In this document: in pieces, positions 33,216-42,742 of the stretch
How positions within the stretch are numbered: the stretch's first letter is position 1
How the letters are laid out: each line of letters begins with the position of its first letter
NCBI RefSeq assembly: GCF_009647655.1
Contig: NZ_WJFD01000001.1
Location: 1,240,001-1,304,000, forward strand
Length of the DNA: 64,000 nt
Source: Chitinophaga sp. SYP-B3965
GTDB taxonomy: Bacteria > Bacteroidota > Bacteroidia > Chitinophagales > Chitinophagaceae
Direction: 5' to 3'
Made by a program: the position numbers and the translations under genes
Notes under the pieces: model-generated
Database searches by the model: none
The model's input: only the letters and a program-made list of their open reading frames with translations
What the model was told of the DNA's origin: nothing

Positions 33216-35510
33216 TCAGCTCTCCGGGTTGATCCAAACATCCCTTCTTGGATAAGAGATCTTATGTTCCTTAAATAACTCATGGATCCTGCCCAGCACT
33301 TTTCCCTTCATCACGATCCTGTTCTCAGAATCCTCTACCCAGAAGTGCAGCGTAAACATCAGCATATCTTCCACTACGCCGGATACTACCGCGTAATTCG
33401 GAGAAGTTTTAATGACCTCGGGGATTTCTGCTAAAGCCTGTTGCATCAATCCAATGACCTGTGCATGATCCACTTCCTGATCTGTAGGGATCTGCAACTC
33501 CAGCCTGCGGAGGTTATTGGTGAGCGTCCAGTTCTTGAGATCGTTGGCGAGGAGTTTGCCGTTGGGGATCAGGATCTCTGAGCCATCTATGATAGAAAGG
33601 CGTGTGGCGCGTAAACCTATCTCCTTCACCCTACCCAGTTCGTTGGCAATTTCCAGCCTGTCTCCCACAACAAAAGGTTTTTCGAAAACAATGATGATCC
33701 CGGATAACAGGTTGCTGGCAATATTCTGCAAACCAAAACCGATACCTACACCAATTGCTCCGAGAATGATGGTGAAGTTGGATAGTGAAACCCCTGAAGC
33801 CACAACACCTACAAAAAAGCCGGCACAGATAAGCAGAAAACGCCCCAGCAGCAGGTAACTCCCGATATTGCTCTTACGATGTTCCTTACTGTCTTCCCTC
33901 GCACCTACCATGTTCCGCAGGATGCCGGCAATGTAGAAAGCCAGAAACACACTGCCCAGGAAAATAGCTACGCTGCCAAAGGTGAATTGTCCGTCTCCGA
34001 TGGTACGGGGTTGTGTGAAGAAGTCCCTGAACTCTATGATCAGTATCTCATAGAGATTGGTATTGATGAGGTAACCGATAAGGATCAGCACCACAGAGAT
34101 GAAAATGAATAGAGGACGGAGATGCGCATATACAAGGTCTGCATTGATGCGGATGTTTTCATTCCTTTCGTTGAAGAGATCGGTGAGGATCAGGATGTAA
34201 TCCAGCAGGGAATGTATGGCAATGTAAAACATCATGCTGAGGATCACGGTGTCAAACGCTACTAAGATCAGGGCCTTGCCCAGTGTGTAATTTCCGGTGA
34301 TGGTCAATATCCAGCCCATGGCAATATGCGCGGCTATTACAAGGATAAAGGCCCGCATGGCTTTTTTGCGTTTGATGGGATAACCGGGTATTTCTTTATA
34401 GAAGATCCACAAAGGGATAAGCAGGAAAATGGACAGACTGAAAATGATCCTTCCCACAAACGTAACGGTAACAAAGAAGTTCAGCAGCATCAGCAGCAGG
34501 AAGGAGAGGATCAGTATGAAGAAGGCTTTTTTATTAAGATAAGGATGTTCCTTCCAGGTAAGATAACCTACCAGTGCTGTTAAGCTGATGAAGATCATTT
34601 CCAGGAAAGCATGCGGGGCATCTATGAAAATAAACGGCGCCAGTACCATGCCCATGATGGTGGAAGAAAGAGAAGGGTATTTGCTGAGGAACATCAACCT
34701 GTCGTCTTTCTTCTTTTTAAACATGCGCAAGGGAACGAGGCACAGCAGGAAGATGAGGATCCTGAAAAGTACAATGCGGCTCAGGGAACTTTCTGCATAG
34801 AATCGAAGGTTCTCTAAGGTTTGTAGAAAGGAGGTTTTAACAGTAGCGGTGAAAGAGGCGGTATAGTCTGCCTGCGTGGCTTTCCAGATGGGAGGAAGGT
34901 CACGGTGCAGGAGGTACATTTCTCTGCGTGTAAGGGCTTCGTCTGCATCGTCGTAAAGATCATAGGCCCTGCCGCTGAAGATGTTCAGGCTGTCTTCCGC
35001 AGCTGTGTAGACTTTAAGGATGCGGGATACATTGCCGATGGCCCTGTCGTGCCGCCATTGCAGATAGGTTAATTCATCGGCATAAGATTGTTTCAGGAGG
35101 GAATCCCCGTGGTCTGAAAAGTATTTTATTTCGCCGGTGATCTTTTCTATTTGCAGTGTTTTGCCTGCCAGTTCATCATTCCATCTGCGCATGCGTTGTT
35201 GCCATTTTCTTACTTTCCGGGTGATGGCGCCAACTTCCATTTTTATATCATAGATGGTGCGGAGGTTTAAGGAATGTACCTGGGTGTAGAAGTCGCGCTC
35301 CATGAGGGTGAGCGTGATGGCCAGCCGGGAGATCTCTCTTTGCATGGCAATAGTGTCTACTTCATATTCACTGGTTAGTTCCAGGTTGTTCATGAAGCTG
35401 ATGTCCCGCTGGATCCAGGAGGACGGGGTGTTGACGATGATGGAGTCTCCCTTTGGCTGCGCTGTCGCAAACGAGGTGGATAACAGGAGTAACAGGATGA
35501 TTCTGAGCAT
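33216..35510 (-). CDS. Large MscS-family mechanosensitive ion channel
   Basis: The 764-residue protein has a signal peptide (MLRIILLLLLSTSFATAQ), a helical periplasmic region to about residue 240 rich in Lys/Glu/Arg, then about ten to eleven membrane helices. The pore helix and MscS beta domain read LGAIGVGIGFGLQNIASNLLSG, FEKPFVVGDRLEI and SEILIPNGKLL, near residues 590-650. Such MscK/MscM-like channels release solutes on hypo-osmotic shock. It is a single gene, convergent with the deacetylase gene. Confidence 0.92.
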   Translation of the reverse strand: MLRIILLLLLSTSFATAQPKGDSIIVNTPSSWIQRDISFMNNLELTSEYEVDTIAMQREISRLAITLTLMERDFYTQVHSLNLRTIYDIKMEVGAITRKVRKWQQRMRRWNDELAGKTLQIEKITGEIKYFSDHGDSLLKQSYADELTYLQWRHDRAIGNVSRILKVYTAAEDSLNIFSGRAYDLYDDADEALTRREMYLLHRDLPPIWKATQADYTASFTATVKTSFLQTLENLRFYAESSLSRIVLFRILIFLLCLVPLRMFKKKKDDRLMFLSKYPSLSSTIMGMVLAPFIFIDAPHAFLEMIFISLTALVGYLTWKEHPYLNKKAFFILILSFLLLMLLNFFVTVTFVGRIIFSLSIFLLIPLWIFYKEIPGYPIKRKKAMRAFILVIAAHIAMGWILTITGNYTLGKALILVAFDTVILSMMFYIAIHSLLDYILILTDLFNERNENIRINADLVYAHLRPLFIFISVVLILIGYLINTNLYEILIIEFRDFFTQPRTIGDGQFTFGSVAIFLGSVFLAFYIAGILRNMVGAREDSKEHRKSNIGSYLLLGRFLLICAGFFVGVVASGVSLSNFTIILGAIGVGIGFGLQNIASNLLSGIIIVFEKPFVVGDRLEIANELGRVKEIGLRATRLSIIDGSEILIPNGKLLANDLKNWTLTNNLRRLELQIPTDQEVDHAQVIGLMQQALAEIPEVIKTSPNYAVVSGVVEDMLMFTLHFWVEDSENRIVMKGKVLGRIHELFKEHKISYPRRDVWINPES

Positions 35511-35593
35511 GTATCCCAGGTTTTATCTACAATTTAATGAATTATAGCAAGTTTCGGGTAATGTAGTGAGGATGCCTGTTCTAATTTGCGGGT

Positions 35594-36280
35594 ATGAAAT
35601 TAGCTAACATCAACTGGCCCGAAATAACGGATGCCATGCATGCACAAGGATATGCAGTAGTGAAGGATGTGCTTTCTGCTATGGAATGCGATGGACTTAT
35701 TGAAGCATACAACATACCGGAACATTACCGGAAAACTATTTCCATGGAGCGTTACCGTTTTGGGCAGGGGGAATATAAATACTTCTCTTATCCTTTGCCA
35801 CCGCTTATTCAACAATTAAGAGAGCGCATTTATCCGCATTTGGCGCCCATTGCAAATGAATGGATGCGGGTATTGAAAATACCCACTGTATACCCTATGC
35901 AATTTGAAGCATTACAGGCTATTTGTAAAGAGCATCAGCAAACACAGCCCACCGTATTGATCCTGCAATATGGTAAAGGCGGGCACAACACTTTGCACCA
36001 GGATCTTTACGGGGATTTTTTCTTTCCCTTCCAATTGGTGGTGTGTTTGTCTGAAGACTATACAGGTGGTGAATTCGTATTGATGGAACAAAGGCCTCGC
36101 GCGCAATCAAAGGCAATTGTATTAAGGCCTGCGAAAGGAGATATGGTGATCTTTACTACCAATTTCAGGCCGGTGAAAAGTACCACCGGTTATTACAGGG
36201 CGAATATGAAACATGGGGTGAGTGAAGTGAAAGATGGCAGCCGTTATACTTTAGGTATCATCTTTCATGATGCAAAATGA
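35594..36280 (+). CDS. 2-oxoglutarate/Fe(II)-dependent oxygenase
   Basis: The 228-residue protein has the iron-binding HxD...H facial triad in a double-stranded beta-helix fold. HQDLYGD (His/Asp ~137-139) and MKHGVSEV (His ~208) supply the metal ligands; SRYTLGIIFH carries the Arg that binds 2-oxoglutarate. The FQLVVCLSEDYTGGEFVLMEQRPR segment is the conserved core. The substrate is unknown; relatives hydroxylate proteins, nucleic-acid bases or small molecules. It overlaps the convergent hydrolase gene by 16 bp. Confidence 0.88.
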   Translation: MKLANINWPEITDAMHAQGYAVVKDVLSAMECDGLIEAYNIPEHYRKTISMERYRFGQGEYKYFSYPLPPLIQQLRERIYPHLAPIANEWMRVLKIPTVYPMQFEALQAICKEHQQTQPTVLILQYGKGGHNTLHQDLYGDFFFPFQLVVCLSEDYTGGEFVLMEQRPRAQSKAIVLRPAKGDMVIFTTNFRPVKSTTGYYRANMKHGVSEVKDGSRYTLGIIFHDAK

Positions 36281-37089
36281 CTCAGCCAGCCTGCAATGAA
36301 CTGCAGTACTTCCATTTTCCCTGGTTCATTATGTAATTCATGATAGAAGCCGTCCCATTCTTTATAGGTGAGTAGTTTCTTTGGTGCCCGTTCTGCAAAT
36401 AACCTTGAGCCTTCCACACTGGTGAAAGTATCTGCATTGCCATGTATCAGCAGTGCCGGTACTGTTAACTGATCTGCATGTTGCAGGCACCAGGCGCCGT
36501 TGGATACAAGGATGTCCATGAGGCGGAGACTGGCTTTATCATGCCGTAGTGGGTCCTGCTGGAATTTTTCTACTTCTTTCTGATCGTGAGAGATCTGGTG
36601 GATATCCAGTCCTGGTTCTACACGGAGTTGCGGGAACAGGGTGGCGCCTACTTTCAGGACGCCTCTGAGAAAAGCATTGGGTTTGCTGCCTACGATGTAT
36701 GCGGGGCCGGATATGATGGCGGCCAGTACATCCGGCTGGCGGTGTAATAATAAACCGGTGAGGATGCCGCCGCCCATGCTGTGACCGTATAATACAACGG
36801 GGAGCTGATAAGCTTCCTGTACATATTGAATGAATCCTTCCAGGTAATCGAAGATCTCTTCCAGTTTCTTTGCGGCGCCGCGTTTGCCGTCACTTTCTCC
36901 ATGGCCGAAATGGTCGATGCCGGTAACGAGGTATCCTTCCTGCATAAAGAATTCCGCTACATGGCCGTAACGGCCGACGTGTTCACCAATGCCGTGGATC
37001 ATGATCATCACGTGGTGGTATTGCCCGGGTTTCCAGGTGATGCCGTGAAAGTGGGTGCCGGAATATTGCCAGGAGAAATCGGTTACCAT
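36265..37089 (-). CDS. Alpha/beta hydrolase, monoacylglycerol-lipase/lysophospholipase type
   Basis: A 274-residue Hydrolase_4-type protein. The oxyanion HG motif is IMIHGIGEHVGRY, the nucleophile elbow YGHSMGGG (Ser ~98), the acid likely HGNADTFTS, and the His in the last 40 residues (DGFYHELHNE). No signal peptide is visible, so it probably acts on lipid esters in the cytoplasm. It is a single gene; a 48-bp gap separates it from the acyltransferase gene on the same strand. Confidence 0.9.
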   Translation of the reverse strand: MVTDFSWQYSGTHFHGITWKPGQYHHVMIMIHGIGEHVGRYGHVAEFFMQEGYLVTGIDHFGHGESDGKRGAAKKLEEIFDYLEGFIQYVQEAYQLPVVLYGHSMGGGILTGLLLHRQPDVLAAIISGPAYIVGSKPNAFLRGVLKVGATLFPQLRVEPGLDIHQISHDQKEVEKFQQDPLRHDKASLRLMDILVSNGAWCLQHADQLTVPALLIHGNADTFTSVEGSRLFAERAPKKLLTYKEWDGFYHELHNEPGKMEVLQFIAGWLSHFAS

Positions 37090-37137
37090 AAGATCGTGCT
37101 TTTGTTTCTGTTGTAAACAGTTAAAGCTACGTTTTGT

Positions 37138-38250
37138 TTATAGATATCTTTTGATAATGCTATTCTTCCTTATTAAAGAAGTTACCCACCAGCTTAGCGT
37201 AACTGCTACTACGAATGTAATGAGGGCTTTAACCAGCGCAGGCAGGTTGAAATCTAACAGGAAATACTGGCACCAGATCACAAAAATGTAATGTACCAGG
37301 TATATACCGTATGCATTTGCTGACAGTGATTTCCACCAGCTGTTAGTTATACTTTTGAATGTAGTCAGCAGGGCTATACAGCTCATCATGCAGGAAAATA
37401 TCCATATAGAGCGATAAATGAGTGTAGCCTGTAAAAGACTTAACTGATGGCGTTCTACCATGGCCAGCAAAGGGGTTTCGCTTAATTTTAATAAGACAAA
37501 AACAGCCAGGCTGGTGACTAACCAAAGGGGCCACTTCTTTACAAATGCAGCACCGTTTGCAAAGATGTCTCTTGCTCTTCCTATAATTACACCCAATAGG
37601 AAATACCAAAAGTATAAAGGCATTCTGCTGATCTGGAAGTCAAATGGGCCGATACCGGTCCAGGCTTCTGGATTTATGGCTACTGCGAGGGGGACGTAGA
37701 CGAGCCAGCTGATGATATACCAGGTTAAGAACAGCTTTGGTATATGAAGGGCTTTCTTTATAAAGGGATAACATACTGCGAATATGAGATTGAATAAAAA
37801 GAGGACCCAGATGAACCATGGGGGGCCTACAGGCCATGCTTCTACTGTGAAGAAATCGATGATGTAGGCTTTTATGTCATGTTTTCCGTGGGCGATGTAA
37901 TATGCCGGATAATAGGCTAAGAGCATCAGGAGGGTGACGCCTACCATGAATGGGATGAATAAACGGTAGAACCTGTCGCGGATGAAGGTGCTGATTGATT
38001 TGTGCTGAAGGCTGCTTACTACAAAGATGCCGCTGATCAGGAACATCAGGGACATGAAGAAGATATCGTTAAAGTTGACGAAGATATCGAGTCCTCGCCA
38101 TCTGGTAGTGTCTACAATTGGATGGGTGGAGGTGATATAAGCGTCTTTGTTGAACCATGCAAAGGTGGTGTAGGAAAGGGTGGAATGATGGGCTACCACT
38201 AAGAGCGTAATGAAGGAGCGTAGATTATCTATCCACCAGTTTCTGGTCAT
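37138..38250 (-). CDS. Acyltransferase family 3 membrane protein (OpgC/MdoC-like)
   Basis: The 370-residue protein has about ten membrane helices and the Acyl_transf_3 N-terminus WWIDNLRSFITLLVVAHHS with the conserved His pair. The family transfers acetyl, succinyl or other acyl groups to extracytoplasmic glycans or lipids. The final positively charged tail (RKNSIIKRYL) is cytoplasmic. It lies just downstream (in its own direction) of a 96-bp tandem-repeat array that fills its upstream region. The acceptor is unknown. Confidence 0.88.
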   Translation of the reverse strand: MTRNWWIDNLRSFITLLVVAHHSTLSYTTFAWFNKDAYITSTHPIVDTTRWRGLDIFVNFNDIFFMSLMFLISGIFVVSSLQHKSISTFIRDRFYRLFIPFMVGVTLLMLLAYYPAYYIAHGKHDIKAYIIDFFTVEAWPVGPPWFIWVLFLFNLIFAVCYPFIKKALHIPKLFLTWYIISWLVYVPLAVAINPEAWTGIGPFDFQISRMPLYFWYFLLGVIIGRARDIFANGAAFVKKWPLWLVTSLAVFVLLKLSETPLLAMVERHQLSLLQATLIYRSIWIFSCMMSCIALLTTFKSITNSWWKSLSANAYGIYLVHYIFVIWCQYFLLDFNLPALVKALITFVVAVTLSWWVTSLIRKNSIIKRYL

Positions 38251-38977
38251 GTATGGATTTTATATTAAAGACGGGGAGGGGCTGTTAAAGTTGCATCTGA
38301 TGTTATTCATGGACCTTGCCGCGCAGCAAAGGGCGGTGTTTTTTTTCTTCTTTAATTGGGTATTCTTTTTTGCGGGGAGGTTTTATCTTTTGCAAGGATG
38401 ATGCAGGGAGTTTGCCGCGCAGCAAAGGGCGGTGTTTTTTTTCTTCTTTAATTGGGTATTCTTTTTTGCGGGGAGGTTTTATCTTTTGCAAGGATGATGC
38501 AGGGAGTTTGCCGTGCAGCAAAGGGCGGATTTTCTTTTCTTCTTTATTGGGGATTCTTTTTGCAGGGAGATTTTATCTTTTGCAAGGATGGTGTTGGGAA
38601 CTTGCCACGCAGCAAAGGGTGGATTTTCTTTCTTCTTTAATTGGGGGTTCTTTTTTGTAGAGAGGTTTCATTTTTTGTAAGGATGCTGCTGGGAGCTTGC
38701 CGCGCAGCAAAGGGCGGATTTTTTTCTCTTTTGGGGATGGGTGTTTTATTTGAGGATAGTATTTTTTGATTTGAATGAGGATTTGCCACGCAGCAAAGGA
38801 TGAATTTTTCTTCTCTTCTTGTGTGGTTGTTTTTTGGAAGGGCGTTTTTTCTGGCAGAGATAGGTTGTTTAGTTATTAAAAAAAGAAAAAAACCAAATTG
38901 CTCAATAAAGAACAAACCGCCGAAGTGAGTGACACAACGGCGGCTGAATAACGTACGAATGCTGGCTAACTAATCTT
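38251..38977. other. Repeat-filled 727-bp intergenic region
   Basis: Between the acyltransferase start and the GH95-like stop there is no credible gene. The open frames here (for example 38316-38660 plus and 38303-38521 minus) merely translate the tandem repeat and change frame where repeat length shifts. About 38316-38830 is the repeat array; 38850-38977 is A-rich with a CCGCCGAAG...CGGCGG inverted repeat near 38918-38944 that could end the GH95 transcript. Confidence 0.75.
38316..38830 (+). repeat. Six-copy ~96-bp tandem repeat (GC-rich hairpin core plus T-tract)
   Basis: The core TTGCCGCGCAGCAAAGG starts at 38316, 38412, 38508, 38602, 38697 and 38783, giving spacings 96, 96, 94, 95 and 86. 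The first two units are identical over all 96 bases; divergence rises steadily to the right. Each unit has the core, then GGGCGG and a T-rich run (TTTTTTTTCTTC), then GCGGGGAGGTTTTATC and TTTTGCAAGGATG. The core can fold as GCCGC/GCGGT or TTTGC/GCAAA followed by T's, so each copy resembles a weak terminator on the plus strand. Confidence 0.88.
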
Positions 38978-41149
38978 TTATCCTTTAAAATCAAATTCCT
39001 TCACCTGGCCGGCAGACATCTTATACTGTGTTACACCACCAGGGAGTTTTATCTTTAATAGATTCTCCTTTTCTGATCTGATCTTTATTTTTATTGCGCC
39101 ATCCTTCTTTTCTGCATCTATGATAAAAGCCCCTTCAGCTCTAAGCCCTTTAAAACTTATATCCTTCCAGGCATCGGGTACTGCGGGGAATACTTCTATT
39201 ACGCCGTCTTTTGTGCGCAGCAGTAATTCATGTATGCCCTGGGCAAAAGCAAAATTGCCTTCCAGTGTGAAGGGACGGTAAGTGAATGAGGAATATTGAC
39301 CGTTCTTTTGATCTCCATTGAGGTGGAAGCTATTGGGAGAACAGAAGTTGGATGCAAAAATCTGTAATTGCTTTACAGCGCTGTCTGCTTCGTTGGCCCT
39401 TGCATACAAACAGGCCAGCCAGGTGAAAGAATAACCTACCCAGGCCCGGGTGCCCAGCTTTTCAATATGCCTTAAGCTGTTTTTGATAACCGTCTGATCA
39501 TCTAATAACGCTAACGGGTATATGGACATGTATGGAGAGAAATGGCGATGGGAGGAACCGAGGTTTTCACCGGGAGCTACTGTGAGGCCTGTTTCATTTG
39601 TATCCAGTGTGGGAAGCTGTTCCAGTACTGCTTTCCAGTGTTTGGCTTCTGATGTTTTGCCTGCTGCATTGCTTACTTCTGCGGCTGCTTTAAAGAGGAA
39701 ATGTGCAAGGGAGAGATCGTAGTTTGTCCAGTTGAGGTACCATGCTTTTATGCTGTTGTCGTGATACTCAGGGCTGGAGCTGAGGGGGAGTTTGCGTTTC
39801 CCGTTTTTTAGAAGTGTGATATTTTCTAAAAAAGTGGCGGTTTCGTGAATGTAGGGATATACTTTTTCTTTTAGCAATTTATCGTCCATGGAGTATTTCC
39901 ATTGCCAGTAGAAATGTTGGGATACCCATGCTCCGGTGGTGGGAGATAGGGAATACTGGATCCAGCCGCCCATGGGATATCCGTTGATGGTTTCTACACC
40001 GGGTACGTTCAATCCTTTTACGCCAAAGTACTGCTGCGTCATTTTCTGATTGGCGGCGCGTGTTTTCCAGAGCCAGTCTGTGAAGGTGGCTGCTTCGGTT
40101 AAGTGATTTCCCGTATAGGCGGGCCAGTAACTTAGCTGGGTGTTCAGGTCATTATGGAAATCTCCTTTCCAGGGAGGCAGGTTACCATTGTCCGCGGTCC
40201 ATACTGCTTGCAGGGAAATGGCGGGGGCGCCTTTACGTGCTACTGCGCCAAGTTTGTACATTTCGCGATAGTATTGTGTTTCCAGGAGGGTGTCCGGAAT
40301 GCTGATGGCTGATCTTTCCCAGAAGTGGAACCACCAGGTGTTGTGTTTGCTCCCTGAAGCTGTTTCATTGCGCAGTAACTCCAATGCCGGTTCATTATTG
40401 GAGATTGTCCATTTGCCAAGCACTTTGTTGCCAGGGATATGTTCCCACCATACCATTACTTCATAATATTTTCCTTCACTGATGGGTTGATGATAGATGA
40501 TCTTGCCGGGTGTTTTGGTGACTGTTCCTTTTTCATAACCTAATCTTTCCAGCCCAAGGCCGTCTACACTATTGCCTGTAGAGCCACTTGCACCGGTATT
40601 ATAATTGGGTATGAGTAGTTGCGGTTCCCATGCTTTATCAGTAACGTTACTGAAGACGAACCATCCTACAGGCTGGAGGGCATCTATATATGTGGACATC
40701 TCTGTGCCGTTCCTGAATTTTACCGTATTGCGTGCTGTGGCCAGGTCTAATACGTTGGATTGTACTTCGCCAAATGAACTGATATCAAATTCAATGGCGG
40801 CGCCGGGTAATTTAGTGGGATAAGCGGATGCTTCGTATGGTTCATCCAGTGCGCGTTGTACGGTGTCGTACTGTTTGTTTAATACCTGTTGTTCTACCCA
40901 TTTGTAGGTGTATTTTTCCAGGTGGAGGGCTTCTCTTTCATCCCAGAGATCTACCCTGTCCAGCGAGAAACGGAGGCGGCCATTCTTTTCCCAGATCAGG
41001 GCTCCGGTAACACCATTACCTAATGGGATGGCTTCGTCCCATCGTTTGGCTAACGCGGGGAAGGATAGATTGTGTGAGGGCTTCAGTTGTGCCGTCAGGG
41101 GCAGTGCATAAACTGCCGTTATGAGAAAAGTAAACAGGTACTTCGTCAT
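38978..41149 (-). CDS. GH95-like six-hairpin glycoside hydrolase, secreted
   Basis: The 723-residue protein has a signal peptide (YLFTFLITAVYALPLTAQ). The N-terminal beta-sandwich has RWDEAIPLGNGVTGALIW, typical of GH95. The (alpha/alpha)6 barrel has LQAVWTADNGNLPPWKG with NDLNTQLSYWP, matching the Asn pair of alpha-L-fucosidase/galactosidase enzymes. Where GH95 enzymes usually read DGNFG for the catalytic Asp, this protein reads LEGNFAFAQGIHELLL, an Asp-to-Glu change. It is probably a periplasmic or surface hydrolase of terminal alpha-L-sugars, but the altered residue makes specificity uncertain. No sugar-uptake genes lie nearby. Confidence 0.82.
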   Translation of the reverse strand: MTKYLFTFLITAVYALPLTAQLKPSHNLSFPALAKRWDEAIPLGNGVTGALIWEKNGRLRFSLDRVDLWDEREALHLEKYTYKWVEQQVLNKQYDTVQRALDEPYEASAYPTKLPGAAIEFDISSFGEVQSNVLDLATARNTVKFRNGTEMSTYIDALQPVGWFVFSNVTDKAWEPQLLIPNYNTGASGSTGNSVDGLGLERLGYEKGTVTKTPGKIIYHQPISEGKYYEVMVWWEHIPGNKVLGKWTISNNEPALELLRNETASGSKHNTWWFHFWERSAISIPDTLLETQYYREMYKLGAVARKGAPAISLQAVWTADNGNLPPWKGDFHNDLNTQLSYWPAYTGNHLTEAATFTDWLWKTRAANQKMTQQYFGVKGLNVPGVETINGYPMGGWIQYSLSPTTGAWVSQHFYWQWKYSMDDKLLKEKVYPYIHETATFLENITLLKNGKRKLPLSSSPEYHDNSIKAWYLNWTNYDLSLAHFLFKAAAEVSNAAGKTSEAKHWKAVLEQLPTLDTNETGLTVAPGENLGSSHRHFSPYMSIYPLALLDDQTVIKNSLRHIEKLGTRAWVGYSFTWLACLYARANEADSAVKQLQIFASNFCSPNSFHLNGDQKNGQYSSFTYRPFTLEGNFAFAQGIHELLLRTKDGVIEVFPAVPDAWKDISFKGLRAEGAFIIDAEKKDGAIKIKIRSEKENLLKIKLPGGVTQYKMSAGQVKEFDFKG

Positions 41150-41201
41150 CAGTTATACAATTTTTAAGAGTAGCGTATACAATATACAATCTTATATTTC
41201 T

Positions 41202-41209
41202 TAAATTTG
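41202..41209 (+). promoter_or_regulatory. -7 element next to the small MscS gene start
   Basis: TAAATTTG ends 8 nt before the ATG at 41218, implying a very short leader. The 68-bp divergent region with the GH95-like gene holds no clear -33 box. Confidence 0.4.
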
Positions 41210-41217
41210 CAAATACC

Positions 41218-42123
41218 ATGGTAACAGATCAGGCTACTTACAACAAGAAGAAATTCAGGAACGAGGTCCTTATTTTTATTATCAAGCTGGTAGTGTATTT
41301 CGGGGTGCTGTATTTTAATTTAACCCAGCATAGCTACTTCGAAAAATTCAACTGGCTGGGCAGGATAGCGAATGCGCTTTCCCTGTTCCTCGGGGCTAAT
41401 ATCCTGATCTCTATTGCATGGATCGTGCTCATCTCCTGGTATCTGCGGAAGAACCGGATGCAACGGCTTACAAGGGATAACTTTGTACTGGGACTGAACC
41501 GCATCTCCTCTGTGCTCAATACCATTGTATTCCTGGTGGCCCTGATGCATTTCACGGGATTGAACCTAAAAGAGACCTTCTTTAGTCTTAGTATTGCGGC
41601 GGCGGCATTTGCGCTCTTAACCAAAGAGTATGTAGCCAATATGATCAATGGTTTAATTATCATGTTTTCTGATCAGCTCTCTCTGGGAGACCAGATCAGG
41701 GTAGGGGAGTTCCGGGGGAAAGTGCTGGATATTACCCTGATCAATGTGGTGTTGCAGAACGATGATGATGATATTGTGCTGATCCCTAATTCCGTGATCT
41801 TTTCTTCGATGGTGTTGAACCAGAGTAAGCAGAACATTAAAAAGCTAACGATAGAATTTGAACTGGACCTCAAATACCAGGCGTCTCCCGATACCCTGGA
41901 AAGAGAGCTGAAGGCGGCTTTACGGCCTTATGCCAGTAACATCACAGAGAATAGTTTCTCGCTGAAGATCCTGGAGATCAAGAAAGACCTTGTGCATTAC
42001 AAGGTGCAGTTCCTGATCCCGCGGCCTGATAAAGAAACAGAACGCAGGATGCGCAGGATGCTGATCAATACCATCCTTTCTTTTTCCGGCCGTGAAATAA
42101 ACGAGCAGGAAAATGCCGATTGA
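41218..42123 (+). CDS. MscS-family mechanosensitive channel (small)
   Basis: The 301-residue protein has four membrane helices (residues ~15-150). The pore helix FSLSIAAAAFALLTKEYVANMINGLI precedes the beta domain with SDQLSLGDQIRVGEFRG and VLIPNSVIFSS, and a C-terminal alpha/beta vestibule. It acts as an osmotic release valve. The following gene begins 33 bp later and may be co-transcribed. It is divergent from the GH95-like gene. Confidence 0.92.
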   Translation: MVTDQATYNKKKFRNEVLIFIIKLVVYFGVLYFNLTQHSYFEKFNWLGRIANALSLFLGANILISIAWIVLISWYLRKNRMQRLTRDNFVLGLNRISSVLNTIVFLVALMHFTGLNLKETFFSLSIAAAAFALLTKEYVANMINGLIIMFSDQLSLGDQIRVGEFRGKVLDITLINVVLQNDDDDIVLIPNSVIFSSMVLNQSKQNIKKLTIEFELDLKYQASPDTLERELKAALRPYASNITENSFSLKILEIKKDLVHYKVQFLIPRPDKETERRMRRMLINTILSFSGREINEQENAD

Positions 42124-42156
42124 TCTGTATATTGTTCCTATAATAAATTAAACAGC

Positions 42157-42702
42157 ATGGAAGAACTCACAGCAGGTATAGGTTCCCGTGTGCAGCATGC
42201 GCATCACGGACCGGGTGTGATCATTGGCGTAAAGTATGCGCAATACGTGATCACCTTCATCAATAAAGGCGTATTGGAAGTAGACAAAACAGATCCCCTG
42301 TTTGAAGTATTGTATACGGAGAACCAGACGATCGAAGTAGAAACGGTTTCCCAGGTGGAAACCTCTCTATTAAAGATCCTCCGCCTCTGGGGTGGTTTCT
42401 CGGAAATTGTTCCTTTGGGAGACAGATGGATTGGTGGCAACATGTTGCTGCAGCCTAAAGACACGTCCCTTAAACCGAAAGAAGTGCCGGTAGAAGTGTT
42501 CTTTCATAAAATAGTGATGATCAGGGACCGGCTGCGGGTATTGGAGCAGCAGGTAAATGGTCACAAACTGCTCAGTGATGAGGACAAGGTAAATATGCAG
42601 CAATATATAACCCGCTGTTATGGCTCTCTGACCACTTTTAACGTTTTGTTTAGAGAAAAAGAGCATTGGTTTGCAGGAGAGAAGGGCGGTAAAGACGACT
42701 GA
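42157..42702 (+). CDS. Conserved hypothetical protein with N-terminal SH3/Tudor-like segment
   Basis: The 181-residue cytoplasmic protein begins with GSRVQHAHHGPGVIIGVKYAQYVITF, a small barrel like those at the UvrD C-terminus or in CarD, which bind RNA polymerase or nucleic acid. The rest is helical and ends acidic (GEKGGKDD). I do not recognise a named family. It sits between a small MscS channel and a Bax-inhibitor-1 gene on the same strand (gaps 33 and 40 bp). Confidence 0.7.
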   Translation: MEELTAGIGSRVQHAHHGPGVIIGVKYAQYVITFINKGVLEVDKTDPLFEVLYTENQTIEVETVSQVETSLLKILRLWGGFSEIVPLGDRWIGGNMLLQPKDTSLKPKEVPVEVFFHKIVMIRDRLRVLEQQVNGHKLLSDEDKVNMQQYITRCYGSLTTFNVLFREKEHWFAGEKGGKDD

Positions 42703-42742
42703 GAAAAAATTTGTATATTTACGGAATTAAATTGTGTTGACT

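Noticed and set aside
38303..38660. Two short frames encoding 32-residue repeats in the 38-kb array
   Set aside because: Frames exist only because the repeat is 96 bp; they shift at later 94- and 95-bp units and have no start, RBS or family support.
38316..38830. Insertion sequence ends or a mobile element at the repeat array
   Set aside because: No transposase, no terminal inverted repeats and no target-site duplications were seen.
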